Source: Maritimibacter dapengensis (GTDB lineage Bacteria > Pseudomonadota > Alphaproteobacteria > Rhodobacterales > Rhodobacteraceae). From it: a stretch of DNA of 64,000 nt. Position numbers and translations under genes: made by a program. The stretch spans positions 124,001-188,000 of the forward strand of contig NZ_JAHUZE010000002.1 in NCBI RefSeq assembly GCF_019218265.1. Reading direction: 5' to 3'. Each line of letters opens with the position of its first letter. Positions within the stretch are counted from its first letter, which is position 1. The notes under the pieces were generated by a model. It was not told the origin of the DNA. It ran no database searches and was given only the letters and a program-made list of their open reading frames with translations. Of the stretch, positions 7,858-17,064 are shown piece by piece.

Positions 7858-8477
7858 GCGCCGTGCGGGGGGTGTTGGATCATCTGGTCGTGACTGCCGA
7901 CAGGCTGGATGCCGGCGTGGCAAAGGTCGAGGCTGCAACCGGGATGGCGATGTCGGGCGGCGGCACGCATGACGTGATGGGCACGCATAATCGCCTGTTG
8001 TCGCTGGGTATGGGCGAATATCTTGAAGTGATCGCCGTGGATCCGGACGCCGCCGCGCCGAAACGGGCGCGTTGGTTCGACCTCGACCGGCAGGGTGCCG
8101 GTGCGGCGCTGAGCCATTGGGCCCTGCGCGTCGACGATCTGGACCGCGCGCTTCGGGAGGCGCCTGTCGGGGCCGGGGAGATCGTCGCGTTGAGCCGGGG
8201 ACCGTATCAATGGCGCATGGCCGTGCCGCAGGACGGGCGGCTGCCCTTCGATGGGCTGTTTCCGGGGTTGATCGAATGGGACGGTCCACATCCGGCGGAT
8301 GAGATGCCCGGGTCCGAGGCGAGGCTCGTGTCACTGACGCTTTCGCATCCCGATGCGGAAGGCTTGTCGCAGGCGCTGTCCGGGCTGATCTCGGACCCGA
8401 GATTGCGCGTGATCTGCGGGCCGAAATCGCTCACGGCCGACGTGTCGGTGGGGGCCGAGATTGTTCGGCTGACCTGA
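7854..8477 (+). CDS. Glyoxalase-like domain protein (VOC superfamily)
   Basis: A 207-residue protein. It begins VLDHLVVTADRLDAGVAKVE, then MGTHNRLLSLGMGEYLEVIA, the pattern of the Glyoxalase_3 type of VOC fold with a metal-site His near the N-terminus and a Glu in YLEVI. The reaction is unknown; such proteins are often isomerases, lyases or dioxygenase-like. It starts inside the stop of the deaminase (ATGA), suggesting a linked role in handling oxidised metabolites. Nothing in the sequence fixes a substrate. Confidence 0.75.
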   Translation: MSAVRGVLDHLVVTADRLDAGVAKVEAATGMAMSGGGTHDVMGTHNRLLSLGMGEYLEVIAVDPDAAAPKRARWFDLDRQGAGAALSHWALRVDDLDRALREAPVGAGEIVALSRGPYQWRMAVPQDGRLPFDGLFPGLIEWDGPHPADEMPGSEARLVSLTLSHPDAEGLSQALSGLISDPRLRVICGPKSLTADVSVGAEIVRLT

Positions 8478-8523
8478 GCATTCGCCCTGTCGTCCAGAGG
8501 TGATTCCTGATTAACATTGTGCC

Positions 8524-9204
8524 ATGTCTATCTGGACCCGCATCACCGACGCGCTGTCCGCGCTGACCTCAGGCGAGAGCCTGTCGGAAGTGTTTTCACG
8601 CCTGCGCACACCGCCGGAACGCTCGGCAGGTTTTGCGATAGCCGTGATCGCATTGGGTGCGAAAATGGCGAAGGCGGACGGGCAGGTGACGCGCAACGAG
8701 GTTTCGGCCTTTCGCGAGGTTTTCACTATTCCTGCATCAGAGGAAAAGAATGCCGCGCGAATATTCAACATGGCCCGAACGGACGTTGCAGGATTCGAAC
8801 AATACGCGGAAAAGATCGCGGCGATGTTCGGTCAGGCGGACCCCGCGCTGTGCGACCTGATGGAGGGTCTGTTTCATATCGCGGTGGCGGATGGGGAATA
8901 CCATCCCGCAGAAAACGAGTTTCTCGCCCGTGTCGCGGAAATCTTCGGGATCGACGAGCGGCGGTTCAAGTCGCTTCGCGCCCGGCTCGTGCCGGATGCC
9001 ACGCCCGATCCCTATGACGTTCTCGGCGTCGAGCCGGATGCGCCGCTCGCCGAGATCCGGGCGGCCTGGCGAGCCGAAGTCCGGGCGTCCCACCCGGATC
9101 AACTCATCGCACGGGGCGTGCCCGAGGAAGCGGTGAAGCTCGCCGAGCGGCAACTCGTCGCTGTGAACCGGGCCTGGGAAGAGATCAGCGAAAGCCGCGC
9201 CTGA
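8524..9204 (+). CDS. TerB-like plus J-domain co-chaperone (DjlA-like)
   Basis: A 226-residue protein with an N-terminal TerB-like helical domain (about residues 38-135, with KMAKADGQVTRNE and AVADGEYHPAENE acidic turns) and a C-terminal J domain (about 160-222). The J domain keeps the HPD tripeptide in RASHPDQL, so it should stimulate DnaK ATPase. Unlike enterobacterial DjlA it has no N-terminal membrane anchor and is presumably cytoplasmic. Its stop overlaps the start of the next gene by one base, so the two are probably co-expressed. Confidence 0.88.
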   Translation: MSIWTRITDALSALTSGESLSEVFSRLRTPPERSAGFAIAVIALGAKMAKADGQVTRNEVSAFREVFTIPASEEKNAARIFNMARTDVAGFEQYAEKIAAMFGQADPALCDLMEGLFHIAVADGEYHPAENEFLARVAEIFGIDERRFKSLRARLVPDATPDPYDVLGVEPDAPLAEIRAAWRAEVRASHPDQLIARGVPEEAVKLAERQLVAVNRAWEEISESRA

Positions 9205-10235
9205 TGGTCAGGATCGCCACTTACAACGTGGAATGGTTCGATGCGCTGTTCGACGACGACGGCGAATTGATCGCCGATGGCGGCTGGTCGGGGCGGCACG
9301 ATGTGACCCGGCATCAGCAGACCGAGGCGCTGGGCATCGTGTTCACCGCGATGGATGCCGATGCGATCATGGTGATCGAGGCCCCGGACGACAACCGCAG
9401 GCGGTCGACGAAACGGGCGCTCGAAGGATTCGCCTATGCGTTCGGGCTTCGTGCCAGGCGCGCACTCCTGGGTTTTCGTAACGATACGCAGCAGGAGATC
9501 GCGCTGCTCTACAATCCCGACGTGTTCGATGCCGAACATATCGCGATGGGCCATGAGACCGGCAAGAAAGGCGCAACGGATGCGCCGCGTTTCGACGGCG
9601 TCTTCCGCTTCGACCTGAACACCGATGCAGAGCCGGAGCTGGTCACATGGTCCAAACCGCCATTGGAGGTCGCGTTGACGGTGAAGGAAACCGGGCGCGA
9701 GGTGCGGCTGATCGGGGTTCACGCGAAATCCAAGGCGCCCCACGGGGCGACCGACCCGAAAGAGGTCATGCGGCTCGCAATCGAGAACCGGCGCAAGCAG
9801 ATGGCGCAGTGCATCTGGCTGCGGCAACGTGTGGACGAGCACCTCGAACGCGGCGACAGCCTTATGGTTATGGGCGATTTCAACGATGGCCCGGGTCTGG
9901 ACGAATACGAAAAACTCTTCGGCCGATCCGGGGTCGAGGTCGTGCTGGGTGAGGATGGTCGGAAAGAGCTGTTCGACCCGCATGCACGGCTCGCCATTTC
10001 CCGGCGGGTCGGGGCCATGCCGGTGACGGCGCGGTTCTGGATCCAGACCGAAAAGCGGTATCTACAGGCGCTGCTCGATTACATCATGGTAAGTCACGAT
10101 CTGATGAAGCCGCGCCCGAAGTGGCGAATCTGGCATGCGTTCGATGACCCGGTCTGTTACGAGACCGAGGAGTTGCGCGAGGCGCTTCTGGTCGCATCCG
10201 ATCATTTCCCGGTGACGATCGACATTGCGCTGTGA
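9204..10235 (+). CDS. Endonuclease/exonuclease/phosphatase fold protein
   Basis: A 343-residue enzyme of the DNase I-like superfamily. Motifs visible are TYNVEWF (residues 6-12), VIEAPDD with the metal Glu (about 58-64), a HAKSKAP segment, GDFNDGPGLDEY (about 225-236) and SDHFPVTIDI near the C-terminus. All the metal-binding and catalytic Asp/His/Asn positions are therefore present. Substrates in this family include DNA, phosphoinositides and nucleotides, and none can be chosen here. There is no signal peptide, so it is probably cytoplasmic. It overlaps the upstream J-domain gene by one base. Confidence 0.85.
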   Translation: MVRIATYNVEWFDALFDDDGELIADGGWSGRHDVTRHQQTEALGIVFTAMDADAIMVIEAPDDNRRRSTKRALEGFAYAFGLRARRALLGFRNDTQQEIALLYNPDVFDAEHIAMGHETGKKGATDAPRFDGVFRFDLNTDAEPELVTWSKPPLEVALTVKETGREVRLIGVHAKSKAPHGATDPKEVMRLAIENRRKQMAQCIWLRQRVDEHLERGDSLMVMGDFNDGPGLDEYEKLFGRSGVEVVLGEDGRKELFDPHARLAISRRVGAMPVTARFWIQTEKRYLQALLDYIMVSHDLMKPRPKWRIWHAFDDPVCYETEELREALLVASDHFPVTIDIAL

Positions 10236-10272
10236 ACTTGGAAGCTGGGCCGGCGCTTCCCATATCTAAGCC

Positions 10273-10551
10273 ATGAAACGGATCACGATGACCTTGGCCG
10301 CCGGTCTGATCGCGGCAACGCCGGCCTTCGCGCAGGACGACCCCGAGGCATCGGACGACTTCGCGCGCGGCGCGCAAAAGCTTGGCGAGGCGCTGGAACT
10401 GTTCCTCGACGGTTTCTCGAAAGAGATGGAGCCGTTGGCCGAAGCGTGGCGCGAACTGCTTGAAGATCTGCCGCAATACGAAGCGCCCGAGGAATTGCCG
10501 AACGGGGACATCATCATTCGCCGCAAGGACGGCGAGGGAACCGAGATCTAA
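10273..10551 (+). CDS. Small secreted acidic protein, hypothetical
   Basis: A 92-residue protein with a clear Sec signal peptide (MKRITMTLAAGLIAATPAFA, cleavage after AFA), leaving about 72 residues of acidic helix (ALELFLDGFSKEMEPLAEAW). Similar AAA-plus-helix periplasmic proteins occur across Rhodobacteraceae without an assigned role. It follows the nuclease-fold gene by 37 bases and may share its transcript. It is convergent with ppx, with six bases between the stop codons and no terminator visible. Confidence 0.75.
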   Translation: MKRITMTLAAGLIAATPAFAQDDPEASDDFARGAQKLGEALELFLDGFSKEMEPLAEAWRELLEDLPQYEAPEELPNGDIIIRRKDGEGTEI

Positions 10552-10557
10552 GGGGCC

Positions 10558-12093
10558 CTAGTCCCGGATCGTCACGACCCCCGTCCCGCCAAGCGCGGCG
10601 GCGAGCGACGTGAACCGCGCCTCTGCCACCTCGCCGAACAGCCCTTCGGCTTCCGGCTTGATGGTCAGGAGCAGTTCCTTGCGCTTCGGTCTCCAGCGCA
10701 GGGAGGCTTTCTTGTGCGGTTCATTCACGGCGAACATGGCCCCGAACCGCATCGCCTTGCCTGTAATCTCGGCCTTGGCGATGTCCTTTTCGCTAAGGAT
10801 CGCGAAGGTATCTTCGAAGCGCACGTCCTCGCGGCTCGACTTGTAACGGTGCAGCAGCGACAGGCCGAGAAACACGCGCTCCTGATGCGTGAGGCCACCA
10901 AGGTTGGCCCGCGTGGCGTTGTCGAAACAGACTTCGTGGCGGTAATCGGGGTGGGCGCGCCAGGTCACGTCGTGAAGCAGGCAGGCCGCCTTGATGATCC
11001 GTCGGCGGTGCGCGGGTTCATTGGCGATGATCGGGCGGATGAAGGCATAGAGCGACTTGCCGAACCCCGGCATCCGGGCGTCTTTCTGTTCCTGAAACCG
11101 GCACGCCTCGATCAGCGGGTCGCGCTGACGCAGCGCATCGGGCATCTGTTCATAGAGCATCCCCTCACGGATCCCATATGACGACACCGCCACTTCCTTC
11201 GGCTTGAAGGTTCTCATGAGCCGTTTGAGAACCTCTGAAGCCGTCGGCACCAGCGCCATCCTGGTGGCGGAGGTCGAGGTGTGCTGGCGCACGTCTTCAA
11301 GGTCCTGTTTGCCGATCCATTTGAGGGTCGAGGCAAGCTCTTTGGGCCGCATGCGGTATTCATGCAAAACGGTCAGCGGGTAGTCGCGACGATACATGTC
11401 GAGCTTGGCGATGGCACGCCACGACCCGCCGACGAGAAAGATGCGGTCATGATCGGAGCCGACCTCCTTGGCCAACTCGTCGAGGACCGATTGTATATGG
11501 GCTTTCAGCGCCTTCTTGCCGCCCTTGATCCCGGCGAGCTTGAGCGGGCCGAGGCCTGAGGTAACGCGCTTGCCGACCTGACCATCCCTGACCACGGCGA
11601 GTTCCATAGACGAGCCGCCGATGTCGCACATCAACCCGTTTGCATCCGGCCAGCCGAGCAGGACGCCCTGCGCGGAGAGCCGCGCCTCTTCTTCGCCGTC
11701 GATGACGTGGACGACAAGACCGGTCTCACGCAGCACCTCTTCGCGGAAATCGGGCCCGTCCTCGGCGTCGCGCACCGCGGCTGTCGCCACGGCGGTGAGC
11801 GGAGGGAGGTCCATGCCGACCGCGAGAAGCTGGAACCGGCGAATGGCCTTCAGTGCCCGTTCCCGGCCTTCGGGATTGAGGCGCCCGGTGTCTGAAATAC
11901 CCGCGCCGAGGCCGCACATGATCTTCTCATTATAGAAATAGGCGGGCGACCGTGCGGCACCATCGAAGACGACCAGTCGCACCGAGTTCGAACCGATATC
12001 GACGACGCCAACGCGGGCGAGGTCTCGGGCCTGGGGATCTGCGAACAGAGGACGGCCGAACGGCCCCCAGTCTCGCTCTTCGGTTCCGTCCAT
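10558..12093 (-). CDS. ppx: Exopolyphosphatase / Ppx-GppA family
   Basis: A 511-residue protein of the Ppx/GppA phosphatase family, which removes terminal phosphate from polyphosphate or from pppGpp. The ASKHA nucleotide-binding start is clear (VGVVDIGSNSVRLVVFDGAA, about residues 27-46), as is the second phosphate loop (MCDIGGSSMELAVV) and the ATAAVRDAEDGPDF segment. The C-terminal half is a helical HD-like domain (LLHDVTWRAHPDYR). The ATG at 12093 has GGGGAAT upstream; an in-frame start at 12138 would add 15 residues. It lies directly downstream of ppk on the same strand, so synthesis and breakdown of polyphosphate are encoded together. Confidence 0.92.
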   Translation of the reverse strand: MDGTEERDWGPFGRPLFADPQARDLARVGVVDIGSNSVRLVVFDGAARSPAYFYNEKIMCGLGAGISDTGRLNPEGRERALKAIRRFQLLAVGMDLPPLTAVATAAVRDAEDGPDFREEVLRETGLVVHVIDGEEEARLSAQGVLLGWPDANGLMCDIGGSSMELAVVRDGQVGKRVTSGLGPLKLAGIKGGKKALKAHIQSVLDELAKEVGSDHDRIFLVGGSWRAIAKLDMYRRDYPLTVLHEYRMRPKELASTLKWIGKQDLEDVRQHTSTSATRMALVPTASEVLKRLMRTFKPKEVAVSSYGIREGMLYEQMPDALRQRDPLIEACRFQEQKDARMPGFGKSLYAFIRPIIANEPAHRRRIIKAACLLHDVTWRAHPDYRHEVCFDNATRANLGGLTHQERVFLGLSLLHRYKSSREDVRFEDTFAILSEKDIAKAEITGKAMRFGAMFAVNEPHKKASLRWRPKRKELLLTIKPEAEGLFGEVAEARFTSLAAALGGTGVVTIRD

Positions 12094-12180
12094 GACGATT
12101 CCCCGTTGGTTCACCCCGGTTATGGCAAATGCCGACACGCAGGGTCAACGCGGCAATCTGGCGAGGCCGCCCTCGCGCGT

Positions 12181-14409
12181 TCAGTCGTGGCTGTGCGCCA
12201 GTTCGGGCACATCCGACGCGCCGGCCGATCCACGACCGGACAGTGAGGGATATTCCATGAAGAAGCGGTGACAGTTGAAGGGTGTGTCGTTGCCGGTCAG
12301 GTCGGGGCGCGCGAAGGTGCCGTCCGGCTGCATCACCCAGCTTTGCGCCACATCGTGCATGTTGGCGGCCATGATCTGGCTGAGGATCTGAGCTTTCACC
12401 GTCGGGTTCGTGGTCTCGACAAGCGTTTCAACCCTGCGGTTCAGGTTGCGGCCCATCCAGTCGGCGGACGACATGAAGACCCTTGCCTTCTTCGCCGGCA
12501 GACCATGCCCGTCACCGAAGCAGACGATGCGCGAATGTTCGAGGAACCGCCCGACGATGGATTTCACGCGGATGTTCTCGGACAGGCCCTTAATGCCGGG
12601 ACGCAGACCGCAGATGCCACGGATCACGAGGCTGATCTTCACCCCCGCCTCACTCGCGGCGTAGAGCGCGTCGATCACGTCTTCTTCCACGAGGCTGTTC
12701 ATCTTGGCCCAGATTTCCGCAGGCTTTCCGGCGCGTGCATGGTCGGCCTCGGCGGCGATGAGTTCGAGCAACCTGGGTTTCAGGGTCAGCGGGCTAATTG
12801 CGAGTTTTTCGAGGCTCTCGGGCTGGGCATAGCCGGAGAGGTAGTTGAATACGCGCGTCGCGTCCCGGCCAAGGGCCGTGTCGCAGGTGAACAGGCTGAG
12901 GTCGGTGTAGATCTTGGCGGTGATCGGGTGGTAATTTCCGGTGCCGTAATGGGTGTAGGTCACGAGTTCGTCGCCTTCGCGCCGGACCACGGCCGAGATT
13001 TTCGCGTGCGTCTTGTATTGCATGAAACCATAGACGACATGGGCGCCCGCGCGTTCCAGACGCCGGGATTGCCGGATATTCGCGGCCTCGTCGAACCGGG
13101 CCTTCAGTTCGACCAGCGCGGTGACCGACTTGCCGTTTTCGGCCGCCTCGCACAATGCCGAGACGATCGGACTGTCGCGTGACGTTCGGTAAAGCGTCTG
13201 CTTGATCGCGACCACGTCCGGGTCGAGCGCGGCCTGTTCGAGGAAGCGCACCACCATCGCAAACGTCTCATACGGATGATGAAGCAGCATGTCTTTCTGC
13301 CGGATCGCCGCGAACATATCGCCTTCGTGGTCCTGCACACGCTCTGGCACACGCGGCACGAAGGTTGGCCACAAGAGGTCCGGGCGGTCGTCGAGCACGA
13401 GCTCTTTCAGGTCCGCAATCCCGATCAACCCTTCGATCTCGACGATCTCGTCGTCGGAGACGTGAAGCTCTCTCTGCACCAGCGTTCTCAGGCCAGACGG
13501 GGCGTCGGCCGAGATTTTCATACGCACGACCTCGCCGCGCCGGCGGCGTTTCAGCGCGGTTTCGAATTCACGCACAAGGTCTTCTGCCTCGTCCTCCACC
13601 TCCAGATCGCTGTCGCGCAGGACCCGGAAGGCACAATGGCCTTTGGTCGTGTAGCCGGGAAACAGGCTGCCGAGCTCCAGGATGAGAAGATCCTCGAGCG
13701 GCAGGAACCTGAGCGTGCCGTTGCGGGCCGGAAGGCGCACGAAGCGGTCGATCTGGTGTGGGATCGGCAGAAGCGCCTGAAGCTTCCGTTTGTCCGCCTT
13801 GCGTTCGAGTTCCAGTGCGAGCGCGAACCCGGTGTTGGGAATGAACGGGAACGGGTGCGCCGGGTCGATGGCGAGCGGCGAGAGCACCGGAAAGACCCGG
13901 CTCAGAAACACCTGCTCCAGATAGGCCATGTCCGCCTTGTCCAACCCGTCGCGGTCGCAGATGACAATGCCGGTCGAGGCCATTTCGGCGCGCAGCGTCT
14001 CGAACACTTCCTGCTGTCGGTTCATGAGATCGCGCGCATTGGCGTTGATCATGACGAGCTGTTCGGCGGGCGTGTGACCGTCTGCGGCAGGCGTCGTGTT
14101 GCCCTCGTGGGCCAGCTCCCGCAGGCCGGCGACGCGCACGGTGTAGAATTCATCGAGGTTGGTCGCCGAGATCGACAGGAACCGAAGACGTTCCAGAAGC
14201 GGCACGCGCAGGTTTTCGGCCTCTTCGAGAACGCGCCAGTTAAAGCCGAGCCACGACATTTCACGGTTGAAGAACCGTTTGGGGCCGGTGAACGCCTCGA
14301 CGGGCAATTCGACAGGCGCCGGGAAATCCGTGTCGAGGAAATCGGCGTTCAGCGGGGCGGGGGTCATTTTCGTATCGGGCATGGGTTTGGTATCTGTGAG
14401 AATTGTCAC
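12181..14409 (-). CDS. ppk1: Polyphosphate kinase 1
   Basis: A 742-residue polyphosphate kinase that reversibly transfers the gamma phosphate of ATP to polyphosphate. The N-terminal domain begins [19 protein letters not shown] (about residues 46-64). The catalytic part holds the first phospholipase-D-like His in [17 protein letters not shown] and the second in [13 protein letters not shown], the His residues that carry the phosphoenzyme and ATP site. Length and order agree with PPK1. It is 12 bases downstream of hdaA and 87 bases upstream of ppx. The first 30 residues are a divergent extension. Confidence 0.96.
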   Translation of the reverse strand: MTILTDTKPMPDTKMTPAPLNADFLDTDFPAPVELPVEAFTGPKRFFNREMSWLGFNWRVLEEAENLRVPLLERLRFLSISATNLDEFYTVRVAGLRELAHEGNTTPAADGHTPAEQLVMINANARDLMNRQQEVFETLRAEMASTGIVICDRDGLDKADMAYLEQVFLSRVFPVLSPLAIDPAHPFPFIPNTGFALALELERKADKRKLQALLPIPHQIDRFVRLPARNGTLRFLPLEDLLILELGSLFPGYTTKGHCAFRVLRDSDLEVEDEAEDLVREFETALKRRRRGEVVRMKISADAPSGLRTLVQRELHVSDDEIVEIEGLIGIADLKELVLDDRPDLLWPTFVPRVPERVQDHEGDMFAAIRQKDMLLHHPYETFAMVVRFLEQAALDPDVVAIKQTLYRTSRDSPIVSALCEAAENGKSVTALVELKARFDEAANIRQSRRLERAGAHVVYGFMQYKTHAKISAVVRREGDELVTYTHYGTGNYHPITAKIYTDLSLFTCDTALGRDATRVFNYLSGYAQPESLEKLAISPLTLKPRLLELIAAEADHARAGKPAEIWAKMNSLVEEDVIDALYAASEAGVKISLVIRGICGLRPGIKGLSENIRVKSIVGRFLEHSRIVCFGDGHGLPAKKARVFMSSADWMGRNLNRRVETLVETTNPTVKAQILSQIMAANMHDVAQSWVMQPDGTFARPDLTGNDTPFNCHRFFMEYPSLSGRGSAGASDVPELAHSHD

Positions 14410-14421
14410 GGCTTCATGACG

Positions 14422-15105
14422 TTATGCGCCCGCATCCCCTTCGCTGTCCAGCAGGCGGGCGGCCAATCGGCGGGTGATGTCGCGTTTCTCGGCAAGGGCG
14501 AGCGCGTCGAGCCGAGCGACGAAATCTTCCGCGGCAGCGAGCGATCGGGGCAGGCGCGGCGCGAGATAGGCGATCAGGTTCGGTTTGACGGCGATCTGGC
14601 GGTCGTCGAACAGCTTGACCAGCACGGCAGAGAGCAGCGCGTCATCGGGGGCTTCCAACGCGACCATCGGGGTGCCTTCGATCCTGCTGGCGAGATCGGG
14701 CAGGTCGAGCCCCCAGCGCGACGGCGCGGCGCGGGAGGTGAAGAGCAGGGCGCCGCCTTCGGCGAGGGTCAGGTTGTGAAGATGGAACAGCGCGGCTTCA
14801 GCGTCGGGGTCGCCGGCGACCCGATCGGCGTCTTCGACAAGCACGGCGCGGCCCGCGAGCGTGTCGGGCGAGGTCGCGGCGACACGCGCATGAGGCACCG
14901 TCACGGCGTCGGCCAGTCCGGTCCAGACCTGCCCCAGATGGCTTTTTCCCGCACCCGCCGGCCCGGTCAGGACGAGCTTGCGACTTGGCCAGGACTCCCA
15001 ACCCTCTATCGCGGCGAGCGCGACGGCGTTGCTGTCCGCGACGAAGAAATCGCCGCGCTCCCGCGCCGTGCGCACGGGCAGGTCGAAGGTCAATTGACGG
15101 CTCAT
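14422..15105 (-). CDS. hdaA: Hda-like regulatory inactivator of DnaA
   Basis: A 227-residue AAA+ protein of the DnaA/Hda group. It begins SRQLTFDLPVRTARERGDFF, where the N-terminal QLTFDL is the clamp-binding motif by which Hda docks on the beta sliding clamp. It has a Walker A loop (GPAGAGKSHL, about residues 46-55) and a Walker B-like AVLVEDADRV. It lacks the DNA-binding domain of DnaA, so it is predicted to stimulate ATP hydrolysis on DnaA after initiation. It is one base downstream of the AI-2E permease gene's stop and just upstream of ppk1, a recurring arrangement in alphaproteobacteria. Confidence 0.9.
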   Translation of the reverse strand: MSRQLTFDLPVRTARERGDFFVADSNAVALAAIEGWESWPSRKLVLTGPAGAGKSHLGQVWTGLADAVTVPHARVAATSPDTLAGRAVLVEDADRVAGDPDAEAALFHLHNLTLAEGGALLFTSRAAPSRWGLDLPDLASRIEGTPMVALEAPDDALLSAVLVKLFDDRQIAVKPNLIAYLAPRLPRSLAAAEDFVARLDALALAEKRDITRRLAARLLDSEGDAGA

Positions 15106-15106
15106 G

Positions 15107-16225
15107 TCACCCCTCGATGCGACGGTCCGGGTCCGGGTCGGACCCGTCCTGATCGGCGGGAAGCAACGCGCCTTCTGCGAGGCCCTTGTAGAGCCTGCCC
15201 TCCTTGTACCGCTGGATCAGGTAGCGCGCGACGACGCCGAGCGCAGCGGCGACGGGCACGGCGACCAGCATACCGACGAAGCCGAACACGGTGCCGAACG
15301 CGGAAAGTGCGAAGATGAGCCAGACAGGATGAAGGCCGACGGATTGCCCGACGAGGTTCGGGGTCAGCACATTGCCCTCGATGAACTGGCCGAACACGAA
15401 GATGACGACGACACCGCCCAGAAGCCACCATTCGCCCCAAAACTGGAACATGCCCAATCCGATGGCAAGCGCGCCGCCGACGAGTGCGCCGACATAGGGG
15501 ATGAAGGTCAGAAGCCCCGCGATGGCCCCGACGATCAGCCCGAATTGCAGACCGATGAGCATGAGCGCGATGGCATAGAAGCTGCCGAGGATCAGGCAGA
15601 CGGTGCCTTGGCCGCGGATGAAGCCCGCCAGCGTGCGGTCGATCTTCGAGGCGAGTTCGCGGATCACGGGCGCGTGGTCGCGCGGCAGGAGATCGTCGAT
15701 CGCGGCCACCATGCGGTCCCAATCCCACAAGAGGTAGAAGGTCACGACCGGCACGATGACGATCAGGAGTGCAACGTTGATGACGCCCATGGCGGAGGAG
15801 AACACCGCGTCGAGCAATTCGCCGCCCCGTTCCTGCACGGTTGCGCCGAGCTGGTCGAAGCTTTGCCGGATCACGGACTCTTCGTTGACGATATCCGGGA
15901 AGGTTTCGACCGCGAAGCCCTTGAGCCGCGAGAAGATTTCGGGCGCGGTGTTCACGAGTTGGCCGGCCTGGCTGATGAGCGTCGGGACGATCAGGAGCAC
16001 CATGGCGACGAAGATCAGGACCGCGAGAATCGAGATCGTCACCGTCGCCCAGATCCGTTTCATCCCCCAGGCTTCGAGCTTGTCCGCGACGGGATCGAGG
16101 AAATAGGCAATCGCGCCCCCGATCAGGAACGGCATGAGCACGTCGCCCAGGAACCAGAGCAGGACGAAGAAAACGAGGGCGGCGACCGCCCAGTATCTGA
16201 ATTGTGTTCCGACCGGCAGCGCCAT
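15107..16225 (-). CDS. AI-2E family transporter (PerM-like)
   Basis: A 372-residue polytopic membrane protein with about seven hydrophobic helices and a large amphipathic segment (SRLKGFAVETFPDIVNEESV) between the third and fourth. LTFIPYVGALVGGALAIGLG and the GQFIEGNVLTPNLVG block are hallmarks of the AI-2E exporter / PerM family. Members export autoinducer-2 or act as Na+/H+ antiporters, so the name does not prove AI-2 transport. It is the first gene of the unit that continues with hdaA, ppk1 and ppx. The tail after residue 350 is acidic and Asp-rich. Confidence 0.9.
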   Translation of the reverse strand: MALPVGTQFRYWAVAALVFFVLLWFLGDVLMPFLIGGAIAYFLDPVADKLEAWGMKRIWATVTISILAVLIFVAMVLLIVPTLISQAGQLVNTAPEIFSRLKGFAVETFPDIVNEESVIRQSFDQLGATVQERGGELLDAVFSSAMGVINVALLIVIVPVVTFYLLWDWDRMVAAIDDLLPRDHAPVIRELASKIDRTLAGFIRGQGTVCLILGSFYAIALMLIGLQFGLIVGAIAGLLTFIPYVGALVGGALAIGLGMFQFWGEWWLLGGVVVIFVFGQFIEGNVLTPNLVGQSVGLHPVWLIFALSAFGTVFGFVGMLVAVPVAAALGVVARYLIQRYKEGRLYKGLAEGALLPADQDGSDPDPDRRIEG

Positions 16226-16290
16226 CCGTCCCTCCAGTGTCGTTGCCAGTCTTGGCGGGTTTGGCGCGGGGGATCAAGTTGTCGGGTGGA

Positions 16291-16329
16291 AAAGAAAAAG
16301 GCGCGGAACCTGGGACAGGCTCCGCGCCG
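16291..16329 (-). terminator. Terminator downstream of the fasciclin gene
   Basis: On the minus strand GGCGCGGA (16322-16329) pairs with TCCGCGCC (16301-16308) and is followed by a T-rich run with one C (16291-16300). It ends the transcript that comes from 16947. The remainder of 16226-16446 contains no other gene I can support. Confidence 0.75.
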
Positions 16330-16446
16330 GGCGCCGGGGTGGGTATTCCCCGGCAGGGACAGTCATGGGACACCAGCACTACGCACGACGGGGGGCGATG
16401 GTTCCGTGCGGCGCGAAAAAAAGTGGTGCCCGGGGACCGCCGGAGG

Positions 16447-16947
16447 TCAGCAGGACGCGCCTTCTCCCGGCATGATCACAGCGTCGATGACGTGGATCAC
16501 ACCATTGTCGGCCTCGATGTCAGGCGTCACGACATTGGCCATGCCACCTGCGCCGTCTTCGAGCATCACGCCGCTTTCGGACTTGGTCACGCAAACCTGA
16601 AGTTCGGCCGCCGTATCCGCGCCCATCGTGCCCATTTCGATCGCGCTGGACGGCACTTCGCCCGGCACGACGTGGTAGAGCAGGATTTGCGTGAGCTGAT
16701 CCTTATTTTCCTCCATCAGGAGGCTTTCGACGGTGCCTTCCGGCAGAGCTTCGAACGCTGCGTTGGTCGGGGCGAAGACAGTGAACGGACCTTCGCTGCC
16801 CAGCGTCTCGACGAGGCCCGCGGCATCGGCCGCCGCGACGAGCGTCGAGAAGTCATCGTTGCCTGCGGCGATCTCGGCGATCGTTTCCGCCGAAGCGGTC
16901 GAAGCGGCGAGGGTCGCGGCAAGTGCGGTTGCGGTGAAAAATTTCAT
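16447..16947 (-). CDS. Secreted fasciclin (FAS1) domain protein
   Basis: A 166-residue exported protein with a Sec signal peptide (MKFFTATALAATLAASTASA) followed by a single FAS1 domain. The two conserved FAS1 segments are readable: GPFTVFAPTNAAFEALP (about residues 51-67) and the C-terminal GVIHVIDAVIMP. FAS1 proteins mediate adhesion or surface interactions; here it is probably periplasmic or extracellular. GGAGG precedes the ATG at 16947. It ends with Cys after GEGAS. It has its own promoter region and terminator, so it is likely monocistronic. Confidence 0.92.
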   Translation of the reverse strand: MKFFTATALAATLAASTASAETIAEIAAGNDDFSTLVAAADAAGLVETLGSEGPFTVFAPTNAAFEALPEGTVESLLMEENKDQLTQILLYHVVPGEVPSSAIEMGTMGADTAAELQVCVTKSESGVMLEDGAGGMANVVTPDIEADNGVIHVIDAVIMPGEGASC

Positions 16948-17064
16948 GGAAACCTCCATTGTTGTCTGTTCCGTTATGACCGGACTTACGGAGCGTCATG
17001 CGGGACTGGATGAGGTCGATCACCGTTCTGTGTTTACGAATTAGCTTTCCGTGATCGGGCGCTG

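Noticed and set aside
13276-15318. A 680-codon frame opposite ppk1 and hdaA, and similar long frames opposite ctaD (53018-54802) and the AI-2E permease
   Set aside because: They are shadows of strongly conserved genes on the other strand, with arginine- and glycine-rich translations and no conserved motif.
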